From: Planctomycetota bacterium
GTDB lineage: Bacteria > Planctomycetota > UBA11346
Direction of reading: 5' to 3'
NCBI GenBank assembly: GCA_014193115.1
Contig: BJHQ01000001.1
Location: forward strand, 124,001 to 188,000
Length of the DNA stretch: 64,000 nt
Positions 39,697-51,522 of the stretch are shown here, in pieces. The notes under the pieces are model-generated. The model saw only the letters and a program-made list of their open reading frames with translations. It had not been told where the DNA came from and did not search any database. Position 1 is the stretch's first letter. Each line of letters begins with the position of its first letter. The position numbers were made by a program, and so were the translations under genes.

Positions 39697-40695
39697 GTGG
39701 CACGGCACCGCCATCCAGATTCACTGCACCTGACCTGGAGAGCCACCATAGACAGCGCCGCCCGGTTCTATGCCCACCTTGCCACTGCGGTGCGGTCCGG
39801 GCTGCCCATCGCCCAGGCGGTGGCGCTGTCCGCGGACGCGGCCGGCGGCTGGCACGGCCGGCATGGCCCGGCGTGGTCCCATCGCTTGCAGCGTGGCGAC
39901 CGTCTGGCCGATTGCCTGGTTGGAGAATGGCCGCTGGCGGTAGCGATGATCCGCGCCGGCGAACACAGCGGGCGGTTGCCCGAGCTGTGCCAGCATCTCG
40001 CGGAAACAGCGAAGAAATTCATCGAATTGCGCGATCGTGCGCTCGGCCAGGCGGCCTATCCAGCACTGGTCATCACCTGCGCCTTGGCAGTCCCCGGTGT
40101 TCCCGGGCTGGTCACCGGCAATGGCAGTATCTGGGCGGTGTTCGGCCCGCCGCTCTTGTTCTGGGGGCTGCTCGCCACCGTGGTCGGCGTGGTCTGGTTC
40201 CTGCCGGCAGTGCGGGAACGGCTGGAGCGCATCGCGTTGGCCTCGCCGCTGTCCTGGTTGCTGTGGCCGTGGGAGATTTCCATCGCGTCCCGGATCATCT
40301 CCGCCGGCTATGCTGCCGGCCTGCTCGCGCCGGATTGCCTCGATCTGGCGGCCGACGCGGCGCTGTTGCCGCAGATCCGCGAACGCTCGCATCTCGCTGC
40401 CCAGGCCCTGCGCCAGAACCGGCTGGACGATCTTCCCGCCGCCCTGCGCGACATCGGTTGGCCGACCGTGTGGCTCAATCAGGCCGCCTCCGGAGAGATC
40501 GCTGGCCGGGGTGAGGCGACCTTGAACCGGATCGCCGACGATGCCCATGCCGCTTTCGCCTTCCGCCTCGACTGGCTGGTGCGGATCCTGTGCGGGGCGT
40601 TCTACGGTCTCGCCGTGCTGGCCACCGCCATCACCGTGATCTCGATGTACGCCGGCATGATCCAGCAAACGATGAAGCTGATCCCGTCGGAGTGA
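39697..40695 (+). CDS. GspF/T2SF-family inner-membrane protein
   Basis: A 332-aa protein related to the type II secretion and type IV pilus platform protein GspF/PilC. The first half has the T2SF signature (FYAHLATAVRSGLPIAQAVA, RLADCLVGEWPLAVAMIRAGEHSGRLPELC split by a short gap, then LAETAKKFIELR) followed by two hydrophobic helices (about 118-165). A second, degenerate half ends in a C-terminal helix (GLAVLATAITVISMYAGMIQ), as in GspF. No other secretion genes are adjacent. The start is unsure: GTG 39697 is in the extended frame, while GGAGAG sits just before codon 17, where no standard start codon follows. Confidence 0.8.
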   Translation: MARHRHPDSLHLTWRATIDSAARFYAHLATAVRSGLPIAQAVALSADAAGGWHGRHGPAWSHRLQRGDRLADCLVGEWPLAVAMIRAGEHSGRLPELCQHLAETAKKFIELRDRALGQAAYPALVITCALAVPGVPGLVTGNGSIWAVFGPPLLFWGLLATVVGVVWFLPAVRERLERIALASPLSWLLWPWEISIASRIISAGYAAGLLAPDCLDLAADAALLPQIRERSHLAAQALRQNRLDDLPAALRDIGWPTVWLNQAASGEIAGRGEATLNRIADDAHAAFAFRLDWLVRILCGAFYGLAVLATAITVISMYAGMIQQTMKLIPSE

Positions 40696-40766
40696 GGTCC
40701 TTGCGTGAAATCCTCATCGACACAGGGGATATCATCTTGTGACGCTGTGACACCCGTCGCTCCGGA

Positions 40767-41513
40767 TCACGGTTCGGCGACGAACTCGGCCAGATCGCCG
40801 GTTTTCGGAGTGATCGGCGGGTCGCTCCACGTGGCCGGGTCTGGCCGGCAGCCGGCGAAGCCGCCGCTCAGACGGGTGATTTCCACGGTGACCAGCGCCT
40901 TGCCGTCGCGCACGATCCGCCAGCGCTGACCGAACGCGAGATCGCCGCGTTTTTCCGCGTCGAGCATCACGGCGTCGACCTTGCCATCCGGGGCGGTGCC
41001 GACGATCGCCACCCGGGTCGGCGGCAGGCTTGGCGCAACGGTTGGCGGCGCTTGGGCCGCAGGAGCCAGCGGTGCGAAGTATGCTGCGGTGGCCGTCGCT
41101 GGAGACGTGGCGGCCGCTTGAGCTGGCGCCGAGGTGGTTCCGGCAGATGGCTTGGGCGCCTCTGGCGGATCGCTCGGAGCTCCGTCCAGGATCGCCGCTG
41201 CGCGGGCGCCGGCGCGGGATGCTGTCACCGGATCGATCGGTCGGGCAGGGGCAGCCGTGGCAGCCGAAACAGCCGGCGGCCTGGCGGCAGCGTCAGCCAG
41301 GGCAACCAGGGCGGCCAGTCTCTGGGGTGCGTCAAGGTTTTGCGGAACCAGTAGGATGCCGTCCGCGAGCAGATCGGCGATCCGGGCGTGTCCCGCGGCG
41401 CGCAGCTGCGCTTCCCGCTCCCGGGCCAGGGCGTGGGCGGGTGTGTCCGCGCCGGGCGCGCCGGTCATGGCGAGCGCGACCACCAAAGCCGGCAGGGCCC
41501 GTGACCTGATCAC
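40767..41513 (-). CDS. Secreted protein of unknown function
   Basis: 248 aa with a signal peptide (about 1-22, ending GAPGA). A helical N-terminal region with ALAREREAQLRAAGHARIA follows, then a long Ala/Pro-rich linker (about 75-165) and a compact C-terminal domain (about 165-235: RVAIVGTAPDGKVDAVMLDA, GQRWRIVRDGKALVTVEITR). No family assigned. Its ATG overlaps the stop of the epimerase gene (4 bp), so the two are translationally coupled. Confidence 0.7.
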   Translation of the reverse strand: MIRSRALPALVVALAMTGAPGADTPAHALAREREAQLRAAGHARIADLLADGILLVPQNLDAPQRLAALVALADAAARPPAVSAATAAPARPIDPVTASRAGARAAAILDGAPSDPPEAPKPSAGTTSAPAQAAATSPATATAAYFAPLAPAAQAPPTVAPSLPPTRVAIVGTAPDGKVDAVMLDAEKRGDLAFGQRWRIVRDGKALVTVEITRLSGGFAGCRPDPATWSDPPITPKTGDLAEFVAEP

Positions 41514-42484
41514 GCGGGCTTCCTGAGATGGGCCAGGCAGTCGCTGATGATTCGGTCCAGGTCGTACTTTGGAGCCCAGCCGGTCAGCCGGCGCAACCGG
41601 TTGGTGTCCGGCACCCGGCGGCGCATGTCCTCGAACCCGCCGCCGGGAAACGCTTCGGAATAGGGGATCGGGCGGATCGAGGCGGCCGGATTCCCGGCCA
41701 AACGCATCACCCGGGCCGCCAGGTCGGCGATGGTGACCTCTTCAGGGTGGCCGACGTTCACCACCTGGCCGAGGGCTGCCGGGGTGTCAAACAGGGCGAG
41801 GATCGCAGTGCAGGCGTCGGCGACATGCAGAAAGCAGCGGGCCTGGCCGCCATCCCCGTGGACCTCCAGGGGCCGTCCCTCCAGGGCGGCGGCGCAGAAC
41901 CGCGGCAGCACCATGCCGTAGGCGCCGGTCTGGCGTGGGCCGGTGACATTGAAGAACCGGCCGATCACTACCGGCAGGCCACGCTCGCGGTGTTGAGCCA
42001 AAGCAAGGAATTCATCGAGCAATTTGCTGCACGCATAACTCCAGCGATGGATCGAGCTCGGCCCCATGACGCAGTCGTCGTCCTCGGCGAACGGCACCTG
42101 GGTGGCCTTCCCATAGACTTCGCTGGTCGAGGCGAGGAAGACCGGCAGGTCGCCATGGAGGGCGGCGGCGCGCAGGACGGTCTCGGTCCCGCGGACATTG
42201 GTGACGATCGAGGCCACCTGGCGTTCGAGGATCCGGCGGACCCCGACCGCTGCGGCCAGATGCACGATCCGGTCGACGCCGCGGCAGGCCTCTTCCACGG
42301 CCAGCTCGTCGCACACCGAGCCGTGGATCACGGTCAGCCGCGGATGGCCGGCATGAGGCTGGAGACGGCTGAAATCGCCGGTCGACCCATCATCGATCAC
42401 CACCGCCGAGTCGCCCCGGGCGAGGAGGCCATCGACCAGATGGCTGCCGATGAAACCGGCGCCGCCGGTGACGAGGTACCGCAT
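41510..42484 (-). CDS. NAD-dependent sugar-nucleotide epimerase/dehydratase
   Basis: A 324-aa extended short-chain dehydrogenase. The nucleotide-binding motif is YLVTGGAGFIGSHLVDGLLA, the catalytic Ser/Thr region is FLASTSEVYGKA, and YxxxK is YACSK. GRFFNVTGPRQTGAYGMVLP, CFLHVADAC and VVNVGHPEEVTI follow. It is closest in feel to UDP-glucuronate decarboxylase, UDP-glucose 4-epimerase and dTDP-glucose dehydratase; I cannot choose. It would supply sugars for envelope polysaccharide. ATG 42484 is chosen because AAGG lies 8 bp upstream; ATG 42490 and GTG 42493 are alternatives. Confidence 0.88.
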   Translation of the reverse strand: MRYLVTGGAGFIGSHLVDGLLARGDSAVVIDDGSTGDFSRLQPHAGHPRLTVIHGSVCDELAVEEACRGVDRIVHLAAAVGVRRILERQVASIVTNVRGTETVLRAAALHGDLPVFLASTSEVYGKATQVPFAEDDDCVMGPSSIHRWSYACSKLLDEFLALAQHRERGLPVVIGRFFNVTGPRQTGAYGMVLPRFCAAALEGRPLEVHGDGGQARCFLHVADACTAILALFDTPAALGQVVNVGHPEEVTIADLAARVMRLAGNPAASIRPIPYSEAFPGGGFEDMRRRVPDTNRLRRLTGWAPKYDLDRIISDCLAHLRKPA

Positions 42485-42586
42485 CAGCATCACCTTAGGT
42501 CCGGCTGGTGGTGGCGGAAGCGTTGAACTGGGGGTGCAACCAAGGTGACCACCGCAACCTGTAGCGACAGCACTGGATCCAGGGAA

Positions 42587-45259
<2,673 letters not shown>

Positions 45260-45448
45260 CGGTCAGAGTACCCTGCGAGGTGGCGCGATGCCAGCGCGCG
45301 CCAGGACCTGAGGTCCTCCATGCTGCTGACCTGGGTTACGAGCACCGACCCGAGCCGTGCACCAGGTTCGCTTGACGCAAACTTCGCAACCCGCCTCTTC
45401 AGCTTCCTTTGGTACAGTCTTCAGGCATACTGACCACCAGAGCCCACC

Positions 45449-48016
45449 ATGGCCTCCCCCACCCCCGACCTCCAGCCGGGAATCACATTCGATCAGTACA
45501 CCCTCCGTCGCCGTCTCGGCGCTGGCGGCATGGGAGAGGTTTGGCTGGCGCTCGAATCGATCACTGGACGGGATGTCGCACTGAAGTTGATGGGCGGATT
45601 GAATGAACCGACCGCCGACCAGCGCAAGCGGTTTGCCCATGAGATCAGCCTGCTCGCGTCCCTAGACCATCCCAACATCGCGCTCTATGCCGGCCATGGC
45701 TGGTTCCACAACCGGCCTTATTTCGTGATGCAGGTGGTCGACGGACCATCGGTCGAGACGATCCTGAATAAACGAGGCCGACTCGATGAATCCCTGGCCT
45801 TGAGCATCGCCGTGCAGGCTTCGAGCGGCCTCGATCATGCGCACAAGAAAGCCGACGTCATCCACCGCGACCTGAAACCGGCCAACATGCTGGTGGATCG
45901 CCGGGGTCGGGCCGAGGTCGATGACCAGTCCCAGGTCAAGCTCATCGATTTCGGCCTGTCGCTCGGCCGGATGCGCGGCGAGAACGACCACATCTTCGGT
46001 TCCACCGACAAGCGCATCAGCCACTTCGACGAATCCCGGGTGGTGGTCGGTACGCCGCTCTACATCGCCCCGGAGCAGATCATCAAGGGCGACCGAATCG
46101 ACTTCCGCGCCGATATCTATGGCCTCGGCGCCACCCTGTACCACCTGCTCACCGGCCGGCCGCCGTTCCCGCTGGACGATGTCGAGGCCCTGCTCGAAGC
46201 CCACTGCAAAGCGCCGGTGCCCGATCCCGGCGATCTGGTTCCGGAACTCAAGCCGGCGACCCGGCAACTGGTCATGCGGGCCATGGCTAAACTGCCCGAC
46301 AGCCGTTTCGCCACCTGGGAGGCCTTCACCCGTTCGGCGCGCACCGCTTACAACGTGGCCACTGGCGGCCTGCGCTCACGACGGACCGACGTCGGTCACG
46401 ACTCCGGTGCATCCGCGACCCTCGCACCGCCGACCCGGACCCTGCACGGCCAGCCACGTACCACCGATCGGGTCGCCCGCACTCCGACCGACCAGGTCCA
46501 ACGCAAGACCAGCGGGCCGTTTCCGGTCCAGACCCCGACTGATCGGCGCAGCACCGGAACCCACCCGGCCATCGTGGCCAGCGAGACGCACCCCCAGCCG
46601 ATGACCGGCGCCACCATCCGGGAATCACCACCGAGCCGCGATCCCACCACCCGCCGGGCGTCCGGAGAAATCCCACCCGCGCTGACCGCCAGGACCGACC
46701 GCCGGGCCAGTGCCGGCGATCTGCCCCCCCAGGCGCGCACGCCGCCTCCCCCCCAGGCGCGCACGCCGGCGGCCGGACCTGGCGGTCAGGTGACCAAGAC
46801 CACTCGGACACCTCCCTCTGGCGCAGCCAGCGATCCTCCGGAGCTGCCGGACCTTCCGCCGCTGCCGGCGTCGATCCCGCCTGGCCCACAGGCAGTCCAA
46901 GGTCCGCAGAACCAGGTGCAAAATGGCATCCGGTCGCCTTCCGAGATCGCTGCCAGGCACCTGCCCCAACCAACCTCTGAACTGGTCGGCCGGCCGTCTG
47001 CCCTGGATCGCAACCGCGAAGAGAGCGGCGGCGTCGATGCTTTTTCCGCTCACGACCAGTTGGCTGACCAGGTCCAGGAAGTTGAGCAGGAACTCCTGTC
47101 TGACGAAGAGTCGGGATCCGAGGAATCCGGCCAGATCGACGATGTCCCGCTCGATGAGCTCCATGTGGGCCGACCGCCAGAGCCGATCCTGTCGGCCAGG
47201 CCGGTCGGAAGCCGCCAGCCGACACCCGCTGTACCGCCAGCGGTCCGGGCCCGGCCGGGGCCGGGGCCGCTGCCACTGCCGCCAGAACTGGCCAAGCCCC
47301 CGGTCCGGCCGCGGGATCTGCCGCCGGGATTCCCCTCCGGCACCGATCAAGCGAACGACGACAACCTGCGGCCTGAGCTCCCTACCGGTCCGCCGGTGCT
47401 GCCCGAGATCGTCGGCGTCAGCTCCCTCGGCATCGCCAGGCCGTCGGACGCGACGGTGTTCGGCGACCTGTCGTCCGGAGCCCGTCCGGCGGCGATCCTG
47501 CCGCCGCAGCAGCCATTGACGTCCCGTTCGCCGGCTCCGCCGCGTCAGCGGATGCCCATGACCCCGCCTGGATCCGCTCCCACCCTGACCCCGACCACGA
47601 CCCGGCACCGGCCGACGACGCCGACCGCGGCCGGCCGGACCGGCGGGCCGGCCACCCAGAGCGGTCCGACCATCCAGCGTGCGCCGGCCAACCAGAGTGG
47701 GCCGCCCAGGACGCCGCCGTCGGCGGCGGGCAATCCTCCGTCGACCCATCGTGGGACCCGGCGGCTCAGCGCTTCGCACCACGCGCCGAATCCGGCCGGG
47801 GAGATTCCGCCGGATGAGATCTCCGACGCCATCGCCAAGGCGGTACGCGAGACCGAACTGTTGGCCGAAGCCGGCCGGCAGTCGCGCATCGAGCGCCAGC
47901 GCAAGCAATCTGAGACGGATTTGACGCCGCCGGAGCCGCCGCCGGAAGGCGGTCTGACCGGTCGGATCAAAGGGCTGTGGTCCCGGCTGACCGGCCAGGA
48001 CGACACCAAGACCTGA
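45449..48016 (+). CDS. Serine/threonine protein kinase with long disordered tail
   Basis: An 855-aa Hanks-type kinase. The kinase domain (about 15-290) has glycine loop GAGGMGEVW, Lys46 (VALKLM), HRDLKPAN (Asp141), DFGLS (167-171) and VVGTPLYIAPEQ. A ~25-aa insert around ENDHIFGSTDKR precedes the activation segment. After about residue 300 come ~540 residues of Pro/Thr/Arg/Gly-rich, low-complexity sequence with an acidic patch (about 545-575: QEVEQELLSDEESGSEESGQ). A short amphipathic end (GRIKGLWSRLTGQ) follows. No transmembrane helix is seen, so it is probably soluble or membrane-peripheral. The tail may be a multi-site phosphorylation or docking region. Confidence 0.92.
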   Translation: MASPTPDLQPGITFDQYTLRRRLGAGGMGEVWLALESITGRDVALKLMGGLNEPTADQRKRFAHEISLLASLDHPNIALYAGHGWFHNRPYFVMQVVDGPSVETILNKRGRLDESLALSIAVQASSGLDHAHKKADVIHRDLKPANMLVDRRGRAEVDDQSQVKLIDFGLSLGRMRGENDHIFGSTDKRISHFDESRVVVGTPLYIAPEQIIKGDRIDFRADIYGLGATLYHLLTGRPPFPLDDVEALLEAHCKAPVPDPGDLVPELKPATRQLVMRAMAKLPDSRFATWEAFTRSARTAYNVATGGLRSRRTDVGHDSGASATLAPPTRTLHGQPRTTDRVARTPTDQVQRKTSGPFPVQTPTDRRSTGTHPAIVASETHPQPMTGATIRESPPSRDPTTRRASGEIPPALTARTDRRASAGDLPPQARTPPPPQARTPAAGPGGQVTKTTRTPPSGAASDPPELPDLPPLPASIPPGPQAVQGPQNQVQNGIRSPSEIAARHLPQPTSELVGRPSALDRNREESGGVDAFSAHDQLADQVQEVEQELLSDEESGSEESGQIDDVPLDELHVGRPPEPILSARPVGSRQPTPAVPPAVRARPGPGPLPLPPELAKPPVRPRDLPPGFPSGTDQANDDNLRPELPTGPPVLPEIVGVSSLGIARPSDATVFGDLSSGARPAAILPPQQPLTSRSPAPPRQRMPMTPPGSAPTLTPTTTRHRPTTPTAAGRTGGPATQSGPTIQRAPANQSGPPRTPPSAAGNPPSTHRGTRRLSASHHAPNPAGEIPPDEISDAIAKAVRETELLAEAGRQSRIERQRKQSETDLTPPEPPPEGGLTGRIKGLWSRLTGQDDTKT

Positions 48017-48230
48017 CCGCGCTGCGATCCATCGGACCTGCCAACGAGATCTCAGCACTCCCAATAAAGAGCAGAAGCGGCGCATCGCTGGCTGGAATGT
48101 TGGAAACAAGGGACTGCCAGCCACCAGTCAATCCGCTGTAATCCTCGCGGCTTGCCGGCTCCTCGCGCCGCCGGCTCCTTGACGTTTCCCTGGTCCAAGC
48201 TGGCGGGCTCCGGCGATTTCCCGTCCTGGC

Positions 48231-49223
48231 ATGGTGGCTACGCTGCTCGCCATGCTGCCCGTGCGCGCCTCCGTCACTCCGCCGGTCGACCTGGCGGCCG
48301 GCATACGCGACCTCAAGCGCGAGCTGAACGCAGTGATCCTCGCCCACTATTACCAGGAAGGCGACATTCAGGACGTCGCCGACTTCATCGGCGACAGCCT
48401 TCAGCTCGCCCGCCAGGCTGCCCAGACCAGCGCCGACGTGATCGTGTTCTGCGGCGTCCATTTCATGGCCGAATCAGCGAAGATCCTGAGCCCGCACAAA
48501 CAGGTGCTGCTGCCCGATTTGGCGGCGGGATGCAGCTTGTCGGAAAGCGCACCGGCCGAGGCCTTCGCCGCCTTCGTCGCCGCCCATCCCGGTCATCAGG
48601 TGGTGACCTACGTCAATTCCTCGGCGGCGGTGAAGGCCCTGTCGGACTGGTGCTGCACCAGCTCCAATGCGGTGGCGGTGGTCGAGGCGATTCCCCGTGA
48701 CGTGCCGATCATCTTCGCGCCTGATAAATACCTGGGCGATTGGGTGGCGCGGAAGACCGGCCGCGACCTGGTGCTGTGGGACGGCTCGTGCGAGGTCCAC
48801 GAGCTGTTCAGCGCCTCGGCCATCGCCGATCTGAAGGCAGCGCATCCTGGGTGCACCGTGCTCGTCCATCCCGAATGCCCCCATGCGGTGCGCCTGCTCG
48901 CTGACGTGGTTGGCTCGACTAAGGGACTGCTCGACGCGGTGCGCCGCGGCGATCCGCTCGGCACGTATCTCGTGGTGACCGAACCGGGCATCATCCATCA
49001 GATGCGCAAGGTCGCGCCTGAGGCGACGTTCCTGATGGCGCCGGCAGCGGTGCGCGGTCAGGAGGGCGCCTGCACGAGCTGCAACACCTGCCCGCACATG
49101 CGTCGCAACACCTTGGAAAAGCTGTGGTGGAGCCTGCGCAACCGGGCACCGGAAATCCGCCTGGCCCCTGAGCTGATCGCGCGAGCACGGCTGCCGATCG
49201 AGCGGATGCTGAGTCTGGGCTGA
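48231..49223 (+). CDS. nadA: Quinolinate synthase
   Basis: A 330-aa NadA, which condenses iminoaspartate with dihydroxyacetone phosphate to quinolinate in NAD synthesis. Features include [20 protein letters not shown] and [14 protein letters not shown]. Cluster cysteines by family comparison are Cys101 (AGCSLSES), Cys216 (VHPECP) and one of the C281-x2-C284-x2-C287 set, before TLEKL. Length fits the family. Two in-frame ATGs (48231 and 48252) are possible; neither has a clear ribosome-binding site. No nadB or nadC is adjacent. Confidence 0.95.
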   Translation: MVATLLAMLPVRASVTPPVDLAAGIRDLKRELNAVILAHYYQEGDIQDVADFIGDSLQLARQAAQTSADVIVFCGVHFMAESAKILSPHKQVLLPDLAAGCSLSESAPAEAFAAFVAAHPGHQVVTYVNSSAAVKALSDWCCTSSNAVAVVEAIPRDVPIIFAPDKYLGDWVARKTGRDLVLWDGSCEVHELFSASAIADLKAAHPGCTVLVHPECPHAVRLLADVVGSTKGLLDAVRRGDPLGTYLVVTEPGIIHQMRKVAPEATFLMAPAAVRGQEGACTSCNTCPHMRRNTLEKLWWSLRNRAPEIRLAPELIARARLPIERMLSLG

Positions 49224-49279
49224 GGCGTCGCTCGCTCCGCTGGTGGCGCCGGACGGCAACCGGGCTTACACTGAAACCC

Positions 49280-49600
49280 ATGGCGATCGAAGAACAGCGC
49301 ATCCTGCTGCTCCAGGCCCAGCCGGGGATGGTGCTGGCCCGGGACGTCAACCAAGGCGCACAAGTGAAGCTGTGCGGCAAGGGTACGGTGCTGACCACCG
49401 ACCTGCTCCAGCAGCTCGATATCCGCGGCATCAAGCGCATCGTGGTCCAGGGCCGGCCCATCGCCGGTCCGACCCAGGCCGAGAAAAACGAGGAAAAACG
49501 CAAGCTGGCCGAGCGGTTCTCGCGGGTCCAGGACCAGCCGGCGATGATCGAGCTGCAACGCGCGGTGGAGCGGCTGATGCGCAAGCGGTGGGCGCAGTGA
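49280..49600 (+). CDS. Small conserved protein resembling the N-terminal domain of HD-GYP/HDOD regulators
   Basis: 106 aa. LLQAQPGMVLARDVNQGAQVKLCGKGTVLTTDLLQQLDIRGIKRIVV (quoted here only as a span, residues 10-56) follows the pattern LKPGM-LA-DV-----LL-KGT-LT---I--L---GI--V-V, which often precedes HD-GYP or related signalling domains. Here it is a stand-alone protein with a charged helical tail. The HDOD gene begins 82 bp downstream, so the two halves of such a regulator may be split into neighbours. Confidence 0.65.
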   Translation: MAIEEQRILLLQAQPGMVLARDVNQGAQVKLCGKGTVLTTDLLQQLDIRGIKRIVVQGRPIAGPTQAEKNEEKRKLAERFSRVQDQPAMIELQRAVERLMRKRWAQ

Positions 49601-49682
49601 TGGACCGGTGCCTGGAACGGCTCGATGGCTCGCCCCTGAGTCGCCGCCACTGCGACCTCCGTCAGGCCGGCACGTAAGCGGC

Positions 49683-50537
49683 ATGGCCCACGAATCCATC
49701 ACCGCCCGGCTGTTCACGTTGCAGGCGGCCGTCCTGCCCAGGACCAAGGCCCGCCTCGGCCGGCTGCTCGCCGACGGCAATGCCTCGCTGACCACCATCA
49801 CCGACGCGATGGCCCATGACCCGCTGCTGACCGCGGTCCTGCTCGGCCAGGCCAACCTGGCCGCCCCGTCGCCGGTCACCCGTCCGACCCAGGCGCTGGT
49901 CAGCCTCGGCTTCACTTCGATCGAGACCGTGCTGGGCGATGCCCGGGAAGTCTCCCAGCGCCAGTGCCAGCCGCTGGCCGCCTGCTTCGCCCTGGGCAAC
50001 GCCACCGCCGTGCTGATGCGGATCATCGCCGACTACCGCAGCACCCGCCTGCCGCATCGCCCCGATGACGAGACCCTGCACATCTGCGGATTGTTGCATG
50101 ACCTGGGCACGGTCATCGCCATCCTGCATTTCACCGACAAATACGTGAGCGCCTGCCGCCGGCTGGCGGCCGGTGAAGGACCCCTGTCGCGGTTGCTCGA
50201 AGAGATCCTCGGCCTCGACGCCTGCGCCCTGGGCGGGCACCTGGCAGGCTGCTGGAACCTTCCACCGCCGTACTCGACGGTCATCACGTGGCACGCCAAG
50301 CCGCTCTCCGCGCCCAGCGAATGGATCGACCTGGTCGCCCTCGTCCATCTCTCACGGACCCTGGCCCGGGCTCTCGGCTTCCACGCGCCGGGCGACATTT
50401 GGCTCGATCCGGTCGACGAAAAAGCAGCAGAAATGCTTGGTCTTGGGCGGACGGATCTGGAACGCGTGCTCAACCGGACTCTCGACGAGCTGGAAGAGCT
50501 GCAACTGTTCGAGTCGCTTCTGCTCAACGACGGCTGA
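49683..50537 (+). CDS. HDOD-domain signalling protein
   Basis: A 284-aa HDOD protein. HDOD is an HD-related output domain, generally without phosphodiesterase activity. Features are ITDAMAHDPLLTAVLLGQAN (the DP..t..lL...N core), VSLGFTSIETVL, HICGLLHDLGTVIA with an HD-like HDLG, and GHLAGCWNLPPPYSTVI. The C-terminal helix ends ELEELQLFESLLL. ATG 49683 is preferred to the upstream in-frame start since family similarity begins there. It probably receives the small LKPGM-type protein encoded just before it as partner. Confidence 0.88.
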   Translation: MAHESITARLFTLQAAVLPRTKARLGRLLADGNASLTTITDAMAHDPLLTAVLLGQANLAAPSPVTRPTQALVSLGFTSIETVLGDAREVSQRQCQPLAACFALGNATAVLMRIIADYRSTRLPHRPDDETLHICGLLHDLGTVIAILHFTDKYVSACRRLAAGEGPLSRLLEEILGLDACALGGHLAGCWNLPPPYSTVITWHAKPLSAPSEWIDLVALVHLSRTLARALGFHAPGDIWLDPVDEKAAEMLGLGRTDLERVLNRTLDELEELQLFESLLLNDG

Positions 50538-50557
50538 ACCTGAAAAACGCAGGCGGG

Positions 50558-50687
50558 GAACCGCCAAGGCGCCAAAGCGCCAAGAGGCGAGAGGTTGGCG
50601 GAAGGTCGATCAGCACCCGGAGGTTTTTCAGTCAGCGTCCAGTCAGCGGAGAATCTCCCCGCTTTTTTCTTGGCGCCTTGGCGGTTC
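50558..50687. repeat. Long inverted repeat of the CGCCAAGGCGCC type
   Basis: GAACCGCCAAGGCGCCAA (from 50558) is exactly inverted at 50669-50687, separated by about 95 bp. GCGGGGA next to the left arm also pairs with TCCCCGC near the right arm. It lies between the convergent HDOD and bpt genes. Paired elements of this wording occur in intergenic DNA of several bacterial phyla; here it may also act as a bidirectional transcript end. Confidence 0.8.
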
Positions 50688-50790
50688 ATCTGGTTTTATT
50701 GCGGTTGAATGCGCATCGGAACCTTGGGGAACCTCCAGAACGACACGTCGGGGAAATACCATCCGCACATCCAACTGGTGGTGATCCAGG

Positions 50791-51486
50791 TCAGCCGGAG
50801 CGCTGCCACTGGCCGGCGACCAGCACTTCGTGGGGCCGGAACCGCGCCTTGTATTCCATGCTGCGACAGCCCGAGACCAGGAAGCCCAGGTACCACCAGC
50901 GCCGCCCGTTGGCCTGGCACCAGGCAAGTTCGGCCAAGCCCATGAAGGTGCCCAAGGCGCGCTGCCGCTGGTCAGGATCGTAATAGCAATAGACGCTGGA
51001 CAGAGCGTCGTCGAATACATCCACCACACTGACGGCGAGCAGCCGGCCGTCGCCATCCCGGGCGTGCAGCTCGCCACCGGCGACCCCGGCATCGTCTTCA
51101 AGAAATGCCGGGTCAGCCGACGATTCCCGGTCATGGACTCCGCGCTGGTAGCGGTTGAACAATCCAGCCCGTTCGGCATCGCAGCCGCGCGCCGCGAAGC
51201 TGACCACCAGGTCTCCATTGCGCCGGGCGCAGCGGCGCTGGTCGGTGCGCGGAACGAAAGCGAACGCATCGACCCGGATCGGCCTGCATTCCTCGCAGCC
51301 TGCGCAGATCGGCAGGTAGAACTGCCCACCCGACCGGCGGAATCGATGGTCCATCAGCTGGCGGTAGGAGATCCCCTGGTCGGCGGGGATCGGGTGGAAG
51401 GCGCGGAAATGCCGGTTCGGCAGGTAGGGGCAGGGGCCGCAGTCCACCGCGACGCCGTTCATGGCACGGATCATGGTGGACGCCAT
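50791..51486 (-). CDS. bpt: Aspartate/glutamate leucyltransferase (N-end rule)
   Basis: A 231-aa member of the bacterial ATE family, which transfers leucine from Leu-tRNA to proteins starting with Asp or Glu and so marks them for ClpS/ClpAP degradation. The N-terminal motif is CGPCPYLPNRHFRAF, followed by ICAGCEECRPIRV (ATE cysteines). The C-terminal acyltransferase core has VYCYYDPDQRQRALGTFMGL and WWYLGFLVSGCRSMEYK. Three possible ATG starts (51486, 51474, 51462) lie before the conserved block; none has a strong ribosome-binding site. Confidence 0.92.
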   Translation of the reverse strand: MASTMIRAMNGVAVDCGPCPYLPNRHFRAFHPIPADQGISYRQLMDHRFRRSGGQFYLPICAGCEECRPIRVDAFAFVPRTDQRRCARRNGDLVVSFAARGCDAERAGLFNRYQRGVHDRESSADPAFLEDDAGVAGGELHARDGDGRLLAVSVVDVFDDALSSVYCYYDPDQRQRALGTFMGLAELAWCQANGRRWWYLGFLVSGCRSMEYKARFRPHEVLVAGQWQRSG

Positions 51487-51522
51487 CCGCGGCCAAGATG
51501 GCAGCCGGCTGAGCGGATCAGG

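Noticed and set aside
46625-48124. 499-aa frame opposite the Ser/Thr kinase tail
   Set aside because: Arg/Gly-rich shadow of a low-complexity tail. The plus frame continues directly from the intact kinase domain.
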